The notes beneath the pieces were generated by a model. It searched no databases and was not told the DNA's origin. It worked only from the letters and a program-made list of their open reading frames with translations. From Diplonema papillatum (taxonomy: Eukaryota > Euglenozoa > Diplonemea > Diplonemida > Diplonemidae), in the NCBI GenBank assembly GCA_030068145.1, contig JAPJBO010000083.1, positions 310,001 to 374,000 of the forward strand: 64,000 bases of DNA, in the 5' to 3' direction. The stretch's first letter is position 1; every line of letters starts with the position of its first letter. Position numbers and translations under genes: made by a program. This document shows, piece by piece, positions 30,055 to 40,450 of the stretch.

Positions 30055-31425
30055 CACTACAGTGCAACCTCAATGTAACCCGCAGAATCCGAGTCAAAAA
30101 CAGTGTAACCTCAATGTAACCAGCCAAATTTGACTGAAAAACATTCAAATTTGACTGAAAAACAGTGTAACCTCAATGTAACCAGCCTAATTTGACTGAA
30201 AAACAGTGTGCCCTCAATGTAACCAGCCAAATTTGACTGAAAAACAGTGTACCCTCAATGTAACCAGCAGAATCCGAGTCAAAAACAGTGTAACCTCAAT
30301 GTAACCAGCCTAATTTGACTGAAAAACAGTGTGCCCTCAATGTAACCAGCCAAATTTGACTGAAAAACAGTGCACCTTCAATGTAACCAGCCAAATTTGA
30401 CAGAAAAACAGTGTACCCTCAATGTAACCGGCCGAATTCGACGAAAAACATTCAAATTTTACTGAAAAACAGTGTAACCTCAATGTAACCAGCCAAATTT
30501 GACTGAAAAACAGTGTAACCTCAATGTAACCAGCCTAATTTGACTGAAAAACAGTGTGCCCTCAATGTAACCAGCCAAATTTGACTGAAAAACAGTGTAC
30601 CTTCAATGTAACCAGCCAAATTTGACAGAAAAACAGTGTACCCTCAATGTAACCAGCCAAATTTGACTGAAAAACAGTGTAACCTCAATGTAACCAGCCT
30701 AATTTGACTGAAAAACAGTGTGCCCTCAATGTAACCAGCCAAATTTGACTGAAAAACAGTGGCTGGTTACATTGAGGTTACACTGTTTTTCTGTCAAATT
30801 TGAATGTTTTTCAGTCAAATTTGGCTGGTTACATTGAGGTTACACTGTTTTTGACTCGGATTCTGCGGGTTACATTGAGGTTGCACTGTTTTTCAGTCAA
30901 ATTTGGCTTACATTGAGGTTACACTGAGTAAAATTTGAATGTTTTTCAGTCGAATTCGGCCGGCTACATTGAGGGTACACTGTTTTTCTGTCAAATTTGG
31001 CTGGTTACATTGAAGGTGCACTGTTTTTCAGTCAAATTTGGCTGGTTACATTGAGGGCACACTGTTTTTCAGTCAAATTAGGCTGGTTACATTGAGGTTA
31101 CACTGGTTTTGACTCGGATTCTGCTGGTTACATTGAGGGTACAAATTTGACTGAAAAACAGTGTACCCTCAATGTAACCGGCCGAATTCGACTGAAAAAC
31201 ATTCAAATTTTACTGAAAAACAGTGTAACCTCAATGTAACCAGCCAAATTTTACTGAAAAACAGTGTAACCTCAATGTAACCATCCTAATTTGACTGAAA
31301 AACAGTGTGCCCTCAATGTAACCAGCAGAATCCGACTCAAAAACAGTGTAACCTCAATGTAACCAGCCTAATTTGACTGAAAAACAGTGTAACCTCAATG
31401 TAACCAGCCAAATTCAACAAGTGGT
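30055..31425. repeat. About 41-bp tandem array that switches orientation twice
   Basis: The unit is roughly CAGTGTAACCTCAATGTAAC plus CAGCCAAATTTGACTGAAAAA. It runs forward from 30055 to about 30762, inverted from 30763 to about 31143, and forward again to 31425. Sub-variants (CAGAATCCGAGTC, GCCCTC, ACCTTC) recur in the same order in both orientations, so the inverted block is a copy of part of the forward block. Confidence 0.97.
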
Positions 31426-34400
31426 TAAAGCGGTTACATCCCGGTTACAGACTGGTTACACTCGGTTACAGTGGTTACATGCTGGTTACAAGTGGTTACA
31501 GCGGTTACATCCCGGTTACAGACTGGTTACACCCGGTTACAGTGGTTACATGCTGGTTAAAGCGGTTACATCCCGGTTACAGACTGGTTACACTCGGTTA
31601 CAGTGGTTACATGCTGGTTACAAGTGGTTACAGCGGTTACATCCCGGTTACAGACTGGTTACACCCGGTTACAGTGGTTACATGCTGGTTACAAGTGGTT
31701 ACAGCGGTTACATCCCGGTTACAGACTGGTTACACTCGGTTACAGTGGTTACATGCTGGTTACAAGTGGTTACAGCGGTTACATCCCGGTTACAGACTGG
31801 TTACACTCGGTTACAGTGGTTACATGCTGGTTACAAGTGGTTACAGCGGTTACATCCCGGTTACAGACTGGTTACACTCGGTTACAGTGGTTACATGCTG
31901 GTTACAAGTGGTTACAGCGGTTACATCCCGGTTACAGACTGGTTACACTCGGTTACAGTGGTTACATGCTGGTTACAAGTGGTTACAGCGGTTACATCCC
32001 GGTTACAGACTGGTTACACTCGGTTACAGTGGTTACATGCTGGTTACAAGTGGTTACAGCGGTTACATCCCGGTTACAGACTGGTTACACTCGGTTACAG
32101 TGGTTACATGCTGGTTACAAGTGGTTACAGCGGTTACATCCCGGTTACAGACTGGTTACACCCGGTTACAGTGGTTACATGCTGGTTACAAGTGGTTACA
32201 GCGGTTACATCCCGGTTACAGACTGGTTACACTCGGTTACAGTGGTTACATGCTGGTTACAAGTGGTTACAGCGGTTACATCCCGGTTACAGACTGGTTA
32301 CACTCGGTTACAGTGGTTACATGCTGGTTACAAGTGGTTACAGCGGTTACATCCCGGTTACAGACTGGTTACACTCGGTTACAGTGGTTACATGCTGGTT
32401 ACAAGTGGTTACAGCGGTTACATCCCGGTTACAGACTGGTTACACTCGGTTACAGTGGTTACATGCTGGTTACAAGTGGTTACAGCGGTTACATCCCGGT
32501 TACAGACTGGTTACACTCGGTTACAGTGGTTACATGCTGGTTACAAGTGGTTACAGCGGTTACATCCCGGTTACAGACTGGTTACACTCGGTTACAGTGG
32601 TTACATGCTGGTTACAAGTGGTTACAGCGGTTACATCCCGGTTACAGACTGGTTACACTCGGTTACAGTGGTTACATGCTGGTTACAAGTGGTTACAGCG
32701 GTTACATCCCGGTTACAGACTGGTTACACTCGGTTACAGTGGTTACATGCTGGTTACAAGTGGTTACAGCGGTTACATCCCGGTTACAGACTGGTTACAC
32801 CGGTTACAGTGGTTACATGCTGGTTACAAGTGGTTACAGCGGTTACATCCCGGTTACAGACTGGTTACACTCGGTTACAGTGGTTACATGCTGGTTACAA
32901 GTGGTTACAGCGGTTACATCCCGGTTACAGACTGGTTACACTCGGTTACAGTGGTTACATGCTGGTTACAAGCAGGTTACATCCCGGTTACAGACTGGTT
33001 ACACTCGGTTACAGTGGTTACATGCTGGTTACAAGTGGTTACAGCGGTTACATCCCGGTTACAGACTGGTTACACTCGGTTACAGTGGTTACATGCTGGT
33101 TACAAGTGGTTACAGCGGTTACATCCCGGTTACAGACTGGTTACACTCGGTTACAGTGGTTACATGCTGGTTACAAGTGGTTACAGCGGTTACATCCCGG
33201 TTACAGACTGGTTACACTCGGTTACAGTGGTTACATGCTGGTTACAAGTGGTTACAGCGGTTACATCCCGGTTACAGACTGGTTACACTCGGTTACAGTG
33301 GTTACATGCTGGTTACAAGTGGTTACAGCGGTTACATCCCGGTTACAGACTGGTTACACTCGGTTACAGTGGTTACATGCTGGTTACAAGTGGTTACAGC
33401 GGTTACATCCCGGTTACAGACTGGTTACACTCGGTTACAGTGGTTACATGCTGGTTACAAGTGGTTACAGCGGTTACATCCCGGTTACAGACTGGTTACA
33501 CTCGGTTACAGTGGTTACATGCTGGTTACAAGTGGTTACAGCGGTTACATCCCGGTTACAGACTGGTTACACTCGGTTACAGTGGTTACATGCTGGTTAC
33601 AAGTGGTTACAGCGGTTACATCCCGGTTACAGACTGGTTACACTCGGTTACAGTGGTTACATGCTGGTTACAAGTGGTTACAGCGGTTACATCCCGGTTA
33701 CAGACTGGTTACACTCGGTTACAGTGGTTACATGCTGGTTACAAGTGGTTACAGCGGTTACATCCCGGTTACAGACTGGTTACACTCGGTTACAGTGGTT
33801 ACATGCTGGTTACAAGTGGTTACAGCGGTTACATCCCGGTTACAGACTGGTTACACTCGGTTACAGTGGTTACATGCTGGTTACAAGTGGTTACAGCGGT
33901 TACATCCCGGTTACAGACTGGTTACACTCGGTTACAGTGGTTACATGCTGGTTACAAGTGGTTACAGCGGTTACATCCCGGTTACAGACTGGTTACACCC
34001 GGTTACAGTGGTTACATGCTGGTTACAAGTGGTTACAGCGGTTACATCCCGGTTACAGACTGGTTACACTCGGTTACAGTGGTTACATGCTGGTTACAAG
34101 TGGTTACAGCGGTTACATCCCGGTTACAGACTGGTTACACTCGGTTACAGTGGTTACATGCTGGTTACAAGTGGTTACAGCGGTTACATCCCGGTTACAG
34201 ACTGGTTACACTCGGTTACAGTGGTTACATGCTGGTTACAAGTGGTTACAGCGGTTACATCCCGGTTACAGACTGGTTACACTCGGTTACAGTGGTTACA
34301 TGCTGGTTACAAGTGGTTACAGCGGTTACATCCCGGTTACAGACTGGTTACACTCGGTTACAGTGGTTACATGCTGGTTACAAGTGGTTACAGCGGTTAC

Positions 34401-34835
34401 ATCCCGGTTACAGACTGGTTACACTCGGTTACAGTGGTTACATGCTGGTTACAAGTGGTTACAGCGGTTACATCCCGGTTACAGACTGGTTACACTCGGT
34501 TACAGTGGTTACATGCTGGTTACAAGTGGTTACAGCGGTTACATCCCGGTTACAGACTGGTTACACTCGGTTACAGTGGTTACATGCTGGTTACAAGTGG
34601 TTACAGCGGTTACATCCCGGTTACAGACTGGTTACACTCGGTTACAGTGGTTACATGCTGGTTACAAGTGGTTACAGCGGTTACATCCCGGTTACAGACT
34701 GGTTACACTCGGTTACAGTGGTTACATGCTGGTTACAAGTGGTTAAAGCGGTAACATCCCGGTTACAGACTGGTTACACCCGGTTACAGTGGTTACAGAC
34801 TGGTTACGCACTAGTTAAACTCGGTTACAGGTCTC
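31425..34835. repeat. 71-bp satellite made of seven GGTTACA motifs
   Basis: Each unit has seven GGTTACA heptamers separated by spacers TCCC, GACT, CTC, GT, TGCT, AGT and GC (49+22=71 bp). About 47 units are nearly identical; changes are mostly CTC to CCC or loss of one heptamer (for example near 32798 and 32973). Because 71 is not divisible by 3 and no frame has a stop, three overlapping ORFs of more than 1000 codons appear; they are not genes. The outermost units degrade at both ends. Confidence 0.98.
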
Positions 34836-34864
34836 GTTGGTGGGGGACTCGAAACTAAGAAATA

Positions 34865-35010
34865 CGAGTGTGAGAAGCTTCGTAAAGCTTCACAGATTCC
34901 CTCGGAAATCCGTGAAGCTTGAGGTTTTTCACCGCACGATCTGTGTCGCTGTACCGTACCGTTCGGCCGGGGGGCGGTGCCCCCCGGATCCCCCCCTCTT
35001 ATTTGGAAGG
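34865..35010 (-). repeat. GC-hairpin element flanking the satellite
   Basis: GTACCGTACCGT, then a C/G-rich hairpin (GGGGGGC-GGT-GCCCCCC). On the minus strand it matches the hairpins at 28427-28475, 50140-50195 and 50285-50335. CGTAAAGCTTCACAG and CCGTGAAGCTTGAGG nearby form a second inverted pair. Confidence 0.8.
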
Positions 35011-35259
35011 ATTGGTGCAAAGAAAAGCCGGGCTTCGCCCGTTTAGATTCGGAGGTGTGTATATAAGATCGGGAAAAACGACCAGCCGCCCAGTAGTGGC
35101 TGGCCACCAAATACTAGGTGTCTGGTGACCTTGGGTTTTGGGTTTTATGTTTCCATCTATGGGGGGGGGGGGGGGGGGTCGAACACAGGAGGTACCTTGA
35201 ATACAAGAGGTACCTTGAATAGAAGAGGCATTTTGGAGATCTGGAAAAAAGTTGGTTTT

Positions 35260-35525
35260 TTTCTTGGTCCGCAAAGCAGACCTTTTTTGACGGTTTTCTG
35301 AGCTCCGATGAAGAGAACCGTGAAAAATCGACCCGGGGACCATGCATGGTTCGTGGGTCTTTACCAGATGCGGGGCACCGAGACAGGTTTTCACGGGGAA
35401 GGACGAATCGACCCACTGGTTGGTGACATTTCTTTGCTGGCCCATGTAGCAGACCTTTTTCGGCGAATTTGTGCTCGCGTGCAGCTCCGATGAAGAGACC
35501 CGTGAAGAATAGACCGGGGACCACA
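35260..35525. repeat. Diverged tandem duplication of about 180 bp
   Basis: The block CAGACCTTTTT-G, CAGCTCCGATGAAGAGA-CCGTGAA and CGACCCGGGGACCA occurs at 35275-35345 and again at 35450-35525. A G-run (35161-35179) lies upstream. The phrase GGGTTTTGGGTTTTATG at about 35130 also occurs at 28320. Confidence 0.75.
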
Positions 35526-35680
35526 AATTACGTGCGTCTTCCAAGAAGAAGGGAGTTCCCGCGGGTTCCGGGTTTGCGGTAGCGTTAGTATTTGTGGATT
35601 TTTCCTATTCCTTTTTCGGGAGAATTGCAGGATCGGCACGTCGAATACAAGAGGCCGCAGCAAAAGCAGAACGCGCACAC

Positions 35681-35890
35681 CTTTGACTGCGACACGTTGT
35701 CTGTGGGGTAGAGAGAGTAGGTTTCCGGATTCGCCTCACGGTTGGCCTCGAGCTGCTTGATGACCAGGGCGTCGTAGCCTTCGGGGCCCGCTGTGTATCG
35801 GTCGAACCATTTCCCTGCGAATTTCTCGGCTTTCGGCTCCGGCTTCTTGAGGTACACAGGGCAGATCCACGCCCAAAAGATGTTGATGGG
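35681..35890 (-). CDS. Isolated 70-codon exon, unknown protein
   Basis: Between acceptor GCGCGGAG (about 35891) and donor CAAAG/GTGTGC is a phase-0 segment of 70 codons with clear protein-like composition: FWAWICPVYLKKPEPKAEKF, then WFDRYTAGPEGYDALVIKQL. The donor resembles that at 26536. The 5' boundary lies against repeat F. Flanking exons were not identified. Without splicing the frame would run from ATG 35929 to a stop at 35585. Confidence 0.45.
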
Positions 35891-35900
35891 CTCCGCGCGG

Positions 35901-36390
35901 CCACCCTCACCTTCTCTACGCTCGCCCATTGTCGGTGGAGCGGGGAGGCGAAGAGATGCTCGTGTCTACGTGACGGCGCGAGGGCCGTGGGAGGGGGTGG
36001 GGGAGTGGTGCCGTCACGGTGGGTGGGTCCACCAGTGGCAGAGCGGCTCCAGGAAGAAGCCGGGTTGCGGTGGGAAACCGTGGGCGGGGGGGGTCGTGAG
36101 TGGGTGGGATGGGGAGGTTACGCCCCGATCGCTGGAGTTGAGTTTTTTTGGAGTTAGGGTATAACGGGGAAACTATCGCTTGAGATACCTTAGGGTCTCT
36201 GGCTGACCTTTGTTAAATGGGTTCTCTAGCGTTTATTGTGGTTTAGAGGTTCGGTGTTTTAGGGTCTCCGGTTCTCTTAGAGCACGTGGGTGGCGGTTTG
36301 TTTATTTGGTGGACACTTTCAATAGGAGCAATGACTGGCCATGTCCGGGACTGTTTGCGACCGACACCAAGTACATTCCTTCCTCCCGCC
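35901..36390 (+). repeat. Repeat F/A composite, uninterrupted copy
   Basis: Contains CCTTCTCTACGCTCGCCCAT, GTGGGAAACCGTGGGCGGGG, CGCCCCGATCGCTGGAGTTG, GGTTTAGAGGTTCGGTG, TTAGGGTCTCCGG and CCATGTCCGGGACTGTTTG in order. It is the empty-site reference for the interrupted copy that follows. Confidence 0.9.
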
Positions 36391-36576
36391 CTCGCCTTCT
36401 CTACGGTCGCCCATTGTCGGTGGAGCGGGGAGGCGAAGAGATGCTCGTGTCTACGTGACGGCACGAGGGCCGTGGGAGGTGGGGGAGTGGTGCCGTCACG
36501 GTGGGTGGGTCCACCGGTGGCAGAGCGGCTCCAGGGAGAAGCCGGGTTGCGGTGGGAAACCGTGGGCGGGGTCGTT

Positions 36577-36896
36577 TGTCGCTGGAAACGGAGAAACGGA
36601 TAAGCTACGGATCCGAAGACCCTAACCCCACAAGGAGCAGCTGCCGTCTTCCCATCATTGGATAAGTAAAGCGACAACAAGAGTATTTCATTGTTGCGGC
36701 CTCCCACCTATTCTACACCTCTCGTGTCACTGCAAAAAGTCAGACTAGAGTCAAACTCAACAGGGTCTTCTTTCCCCGCTGACAGTTTCAAGTCCGTTCC
36801 CTTGACTGCTGTTTCGCCAGATAGTAGGTAGGGACAGAAGGAATCTCATTGGCCCATTCATGCGCGTCTTTAGCGTTTCTTTAATTAGAAGACGAT

Positions 36897-36950
<54 letters not shown>

Positions 36951-37107
36951 ACCTGATCTCTCAGCGTTGACATTCAGGATACTGGGCAGAAGTCTCATTC
37001 CACTCGCCACCGCTGTGATGAAGCGAAGTGCTGTGGTTTAATTAACCAGTAGGATTCCTCTTGTTCGTGTCAGTTCCAAGCTGACACTTCATTGCGGGCA
37101 CAACATG
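36577..37107 (-). rRNA. LSU rRNA fragment inserted in repeat F (partial)
   Basis: On the minus strand: GGTTAATTAAACCACAGCAC, the GGCGGGAGTAACTATGAC region, CTCTTAAGGTAGCCAAATGC, CTATCTGGCGAAACAGCAG, CCCTGTTGAGTTTGACTC and AGGTGTAGAATAGGTGGGAGG. This copy has the domain V part missing from the 19549-20985 copy and lacks the 65-70-bp interruption, but ends after about 530 nt. A partial copy, not a functional gene. Confidence 0.9.
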
Positions 37108-37180
37108 CAAGAAGGGGGGTGGTGAGTGGGTGGGATGGGGAGGCTACGCCCCGATCGCTAGAGTTGAGTTTTTTTGGAGT

Positions 37181-37312
37181 TAAAATTATTGAGCACGCTG
37201 CCCTTGAACACGTTATTTGCAAGGTGACAGCGACTGGGGCTTCCAAGATTCACAAGCCTGTGAAACAGGTGGTCTCAGAAGCACCGCAAGTCATGACGAT
37301 GTCATGAAGCGT
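37181..37312 (+). other. About 130-bp insertion with a coding-like frame
   Basis: Absent from the empty-site copy. One plus frame reads HAALEHVICKVTATGASKIH and on to a stop just before the right junction, so it may be an inserted piece of a 3' coding region. Parent gene unknown. Confidence 0.4.
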
Positions 37313-37554
37313 TATAACGGAGGAACTATCGCTTAAGATTCCGGACTGTTAGGGTGACCTTTGTTAAATGGGTTCTAGCGTTTGTTGTGGTTTGGAAGTT
37401 CGATGGTTCAGGGTCTCGGGTTCTCTTAGAGCAAGTAAGGGCTACGTGGGTGGCGGGTTGTGTCTTTGGTGCACACTTCCACTATGAGTAATGGCTAATG
37501 AGTAATGGCTAGCCATGTCTGTGACTGTTTGTGACACCAAGTACATTCCTTCCA

Positions 37555-37800
37555 GTTTTAGAGTGAAAGTTCGCTGGATCCGGGGTTTCAATGCCTCCGG
37601 GTGACCATCGTCGAGAGGGTAAGGTGTCGGATTACAAGTATGCGTATCGTATCCGTGGTAGTGACAGTATGTGTGTGAGTGTTGCGGACTCGTTTTAACG
37701 TGGCGCCCCCCTTAGCGAGAGTGTGTCCACGGATGTGTGTGAGTGTATTGCCGACGATTCGACTTATTTTAGAGCGCGCTCTCACTTCCTATTGTTTCTT
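37555..37800 (+). repeat. Repeat A copy
   Basis: TTTTAGAGTGAAAGTTCGCTGG, then CGTATCGTATCCG, then GATTCGACTTATTTTAGAGCG, parallel to 21175-21420. The region 37800-39000 downstream holds a promoter-like repeat D (38408-38460) and a short repeat A piece (38672-38715), but no supported gene. Confidence 0.8.
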
Positions 37801-38407
37801 GACGTTTCTACTGTTGTGGTACCGTCGATCCCGAGGGACGACATCAGTTTGGTGACATTCCATATTTCGTGGTAGGAGGTTTTGATGACGCGCTTCAGTT
37901 AGGACAAGGTTTGCTCGCTCTCATTTACAGGGTGTGCACGTCACTTTCAGCCAGTTTGCCCACTCGGCAGCTTTGCCTTCCGACTCTTGCACTCGTATCG
38001 GGGTGGGGAAGCTACGCCTCGGTCACCGGGTGAGATTTCTTTTTTTCGGGTTGGAGACGAGAGCTAAAGTGCGTGTGACATTCTCCTGGGGTCGGGTATT
38101 TCCACCTTGCCATCGCACAGTGTATCGCATTTAGTGCGTCAGCATGCTAACCGCGAGCAGACACGGGCATTTAGGTGCAGCACAGCTTCCGTGCGTTATT
38201 AGTCGCACGCAGTCTCATGACTTTCCGAGGGAATCTGCCAAGCGTGACGAACCTATGTACAGGAGCCTGCTGTTCCGCGGGGGTAATATTTTGTGGTGGC
38301 TGCAATGCCCAGCAGCAATAACTGTCAGCAATGCCCACCTGTAATGTCCAACACTGAGGATAATCGATTTTCGAGAAGCAGTGCGAGTGCGGTCTAGAAC
38401 ATTTAGG

Positions 38408-38460
38408 GACATCACAAACCGGCTATTGGCTCTCTTCCGCGCGCTATAAGCCCCGCGCAG
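38408..38460 (+). promoter_or_regulatory. Promoter-like dispersed element (repeat D)
   Basis: GGACATCACAAACCGGCT, ATTGG at 38425, TATAAG at 38445 and CCCCGCGCAG, matching 23595-23650. No gene start is visible directly downstream. Confidence 0.3.
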
Positions 38461-39008
38461 TCCCTTAAGTGCGCATCTCGGTAAAGCACCCAAGGCACCC
38501 TAAGCCGACAGCAACGAATGCAAAGCAAAAGAATGGGAGAAGTAGTTGGCGCGATATGAACAACGATCGTTACATTCTCACTTTCGGGTACAACAGAATC
38601 TTATTTTCTTTCTTTTTCATTTTTCCTCTCAAAGGGCGGGGGGGAGTCCTCGCCCCTTTTCTAGCGGCACTTGTGGTTTCAAAGTCTCCGGTTGACCATA
38701 GAGGCTCGAGGTGCGGTTTCGTTCCACGATGCCGCCAAAAAAAAAGATCGCTCTGCCACTGAAACCCCGCTGGCTACCCGCTCATTTGGGGCAAAAATCG
38801 CCACTTTTTCGCCCGAAGGTCATCGGGGATTCGGGAAGAGATTCGGGATCATCCGAGTTCGCTCCCGACCCCAGGTTGTTCTCGTTTCTCTCGACGGCTT
38901 CATGAAACAAGCTCGATGAATCGGGTAGAAAACTCGTTTCGTCCACCGATGTCACCATGCTGAAGTTGCGTTCGTGGAGGTGTCGTTGGTAACCCAATGA
39001 GCCCTCCG

Positions 39009-39568
39009 CTAGTCTCGCTGCGTGGCATCCGAAAAACGCTGCCCCAATTTTGCAACGATTGGCTAGGAGAAACCACCCACTTCCGGTGTGGTTTGCACAT
39101 GCACTTTCGCACCTCCTGTTGTGCACAAATCCCCTCAGTGGGGTACTGCAAACGATCGGTCCTGTCGGAGGTGCAGCCCCGTCTGCCGCACCTCCGTAGA
39201 GCTGCATGCTTGCCACGGTGGCACCCTCCGGAGTGCACGTGCGAAGCTGACTACGCAAGCGCCGGCGGGGGCACGTCGTTAAAATGTACCGCCAGCAGGA
39301 CGTCGTTGAGGTCTTCGAGCCGCTCAAGCTCCCCGCGGAGCTCCGTCACTTCCTTCGTCAGCTGCGAAAGCTCGTTCGCCTTTTTGTGCTCCTGCGCGTC
39401 GACGAAAGCGGCTATGCTCGCAAGCAACGCATCCTCGTGCTCAGACGACGCGTTCTCTTTGAAGCCTCGCAACAGTTCCTGTGTGTTGTGTGAGTTCAAG
39501 TGCAGGGGTTTAACGTCTGAATCGAAGGATAACCAGGGCACATCAGGGTCGCTTTCTCGTGCTCGCAT
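39009..39568 (-). CDS. Two-exon coiled-coil protein, unknown
   Basis: Exon 39568-39290 starts at ATG (MRARESDPDVPWLSFDSD) and contains an Ala-rich helix and a leucine-heptad coiled coil (NELSQLTKEVTELRGELERL). A GCG/GTACAT donor in phase 0 can be joined to the pyrimidine-rich acceptor TTTCTCCTAG at 39063, giving an 18-codon last exon ending in TAG at 39009. If unspliced, the frame ends at 39251 (105 residues). An alternative downstream frame (GCHAARLAEGSLGYQRHLHE) also looks coding-like. The upstream frame is repeat B, not part of the protein. No family recognised. Confidence 0.42.
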
Positions 39569-39667
39569 TAAGGGGAGGTGCCGCTGCTCACTCGTGAAGT
39601 GGCTCGGCCAGAGTGCCCCATGAAGTGGAGCAGATGCTTGCTCTGTTAGCCTGAATATAGGCTGATA

Positions 39668-39940
39668 TAACAAAAAGTACTCGAGGACTGCCTTGTGCTC
39701 ATTCCGAAAGAGGCTAGAGGGGGAGAAAACAATACAGCTACGTGGGCATTTTCTGTCCGACACTAAACCCAGATTTACCTGTGTTTCGTGTGGGCTACAG
39801 CACATTTACCTCCTTTGAGATTTGGAATGTTATTGCGATAGTGGGGAGTCCTCGGCATGCCGATGAATTCCACCCTTTGAGATTTCGCAACTGGCAGCCT
39901 CCTCAAGTATTTCCTACAAAGCAGGTGCTTATGCAATAAC
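39668..39940 (+). repeat. Repeat B copy
   Basis: AGTACTCGAGGACTGCC, GGAGGCTAGAGGGGGAG, AACCCAGATTTACCTGTGTT, GTGTGGGCTACAGCACATTT and CCTCAAGTATTTCCTACAAA in order. An extra block with ATTGCGATAGTGGGGAG replaces part of the middle, as in the 51928 copy. Confidence 0.92.
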
Positions 39941-40084
39941 ACATCCTCCTCCTACTGCGTATACTGGCTCCGTCTGCTGCTTCGTCTTCACCGTCGCAGA
40001 TGATGCATAAATCGAAAGTAGAAAGGTCAGGCAGTGATTCGGTGTGTTTGTCACAATCGTCGTGACGCCTCAGGACACGGCTTC

Positions 40085-40450
40085 AGAAAAAGGGGGCAAG
40101 GGTGGGTGGGCAAGCGAGGGGTGAAGTTACGATGTTTTCGGGATAGCGACGGGGTTATTTAACCTGTAACGAGTGTTAGGTATTCGTCGGATATATTAAT
40201 CTTCTAAGATCTGCGATCGTATACGACAAAAAAATACTCGAGGGGCTGCCTTGTGCTTACTTCGAAGGAGGCTAGAGGGGGAGAAACAATACAACTACAA
40301 AATGGGTTTTTTTGTTGAACGCTTACGCCCGCCACTGAACCCAGATTCACCTGTGTTTCGTGTGGGCTACAGCACATTTACCACCTTTGATCTTTTGCAG
40401 CTGGCAGCCTCCTCAAGTATTTCCTACAAAGCAGGTGTTTATACAAAAAA
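40085..40450 (+). repeat. Repeat L followed by a full repeat B copy
   Basis: Repeat L blocks (40085-40225) run into ATACTCGAGGGGCTGCC and the complete repeat B, which ends CAGGTGTTTATACAAAAAAA. The last codons and stop of the gene at 40439-43669 lie in this end. Confidence 0.92.

Larger units (their letters stand above)
36395..37560 (+). repeat. Repeat F/A composite, interrupted by two insertions
   Basis: Same landmarks as 35901-36390, but split after GGGAAACCGTGGGCGGGG (36575) by an LSU rRNA fragment, resuming at GTGGTGAGTGGGTGGG (about 37115). It is split again after TTTTTTTGGAGTTA (about 37180) by about 130 bp, resuming at ATAACGGAGGAACTATCGCTT (about 37313). Confidence 0.9.

Noticed and set aside
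31373..34858. Three overlapping plus-strand ORFs of more than 1000 codons
   Set aside because: They are readings of the 71-bp GGTTACA satellite, which lacks stops in every phase. The protein sequences are cyclic and identical between frames, so this is a repeat artefact.
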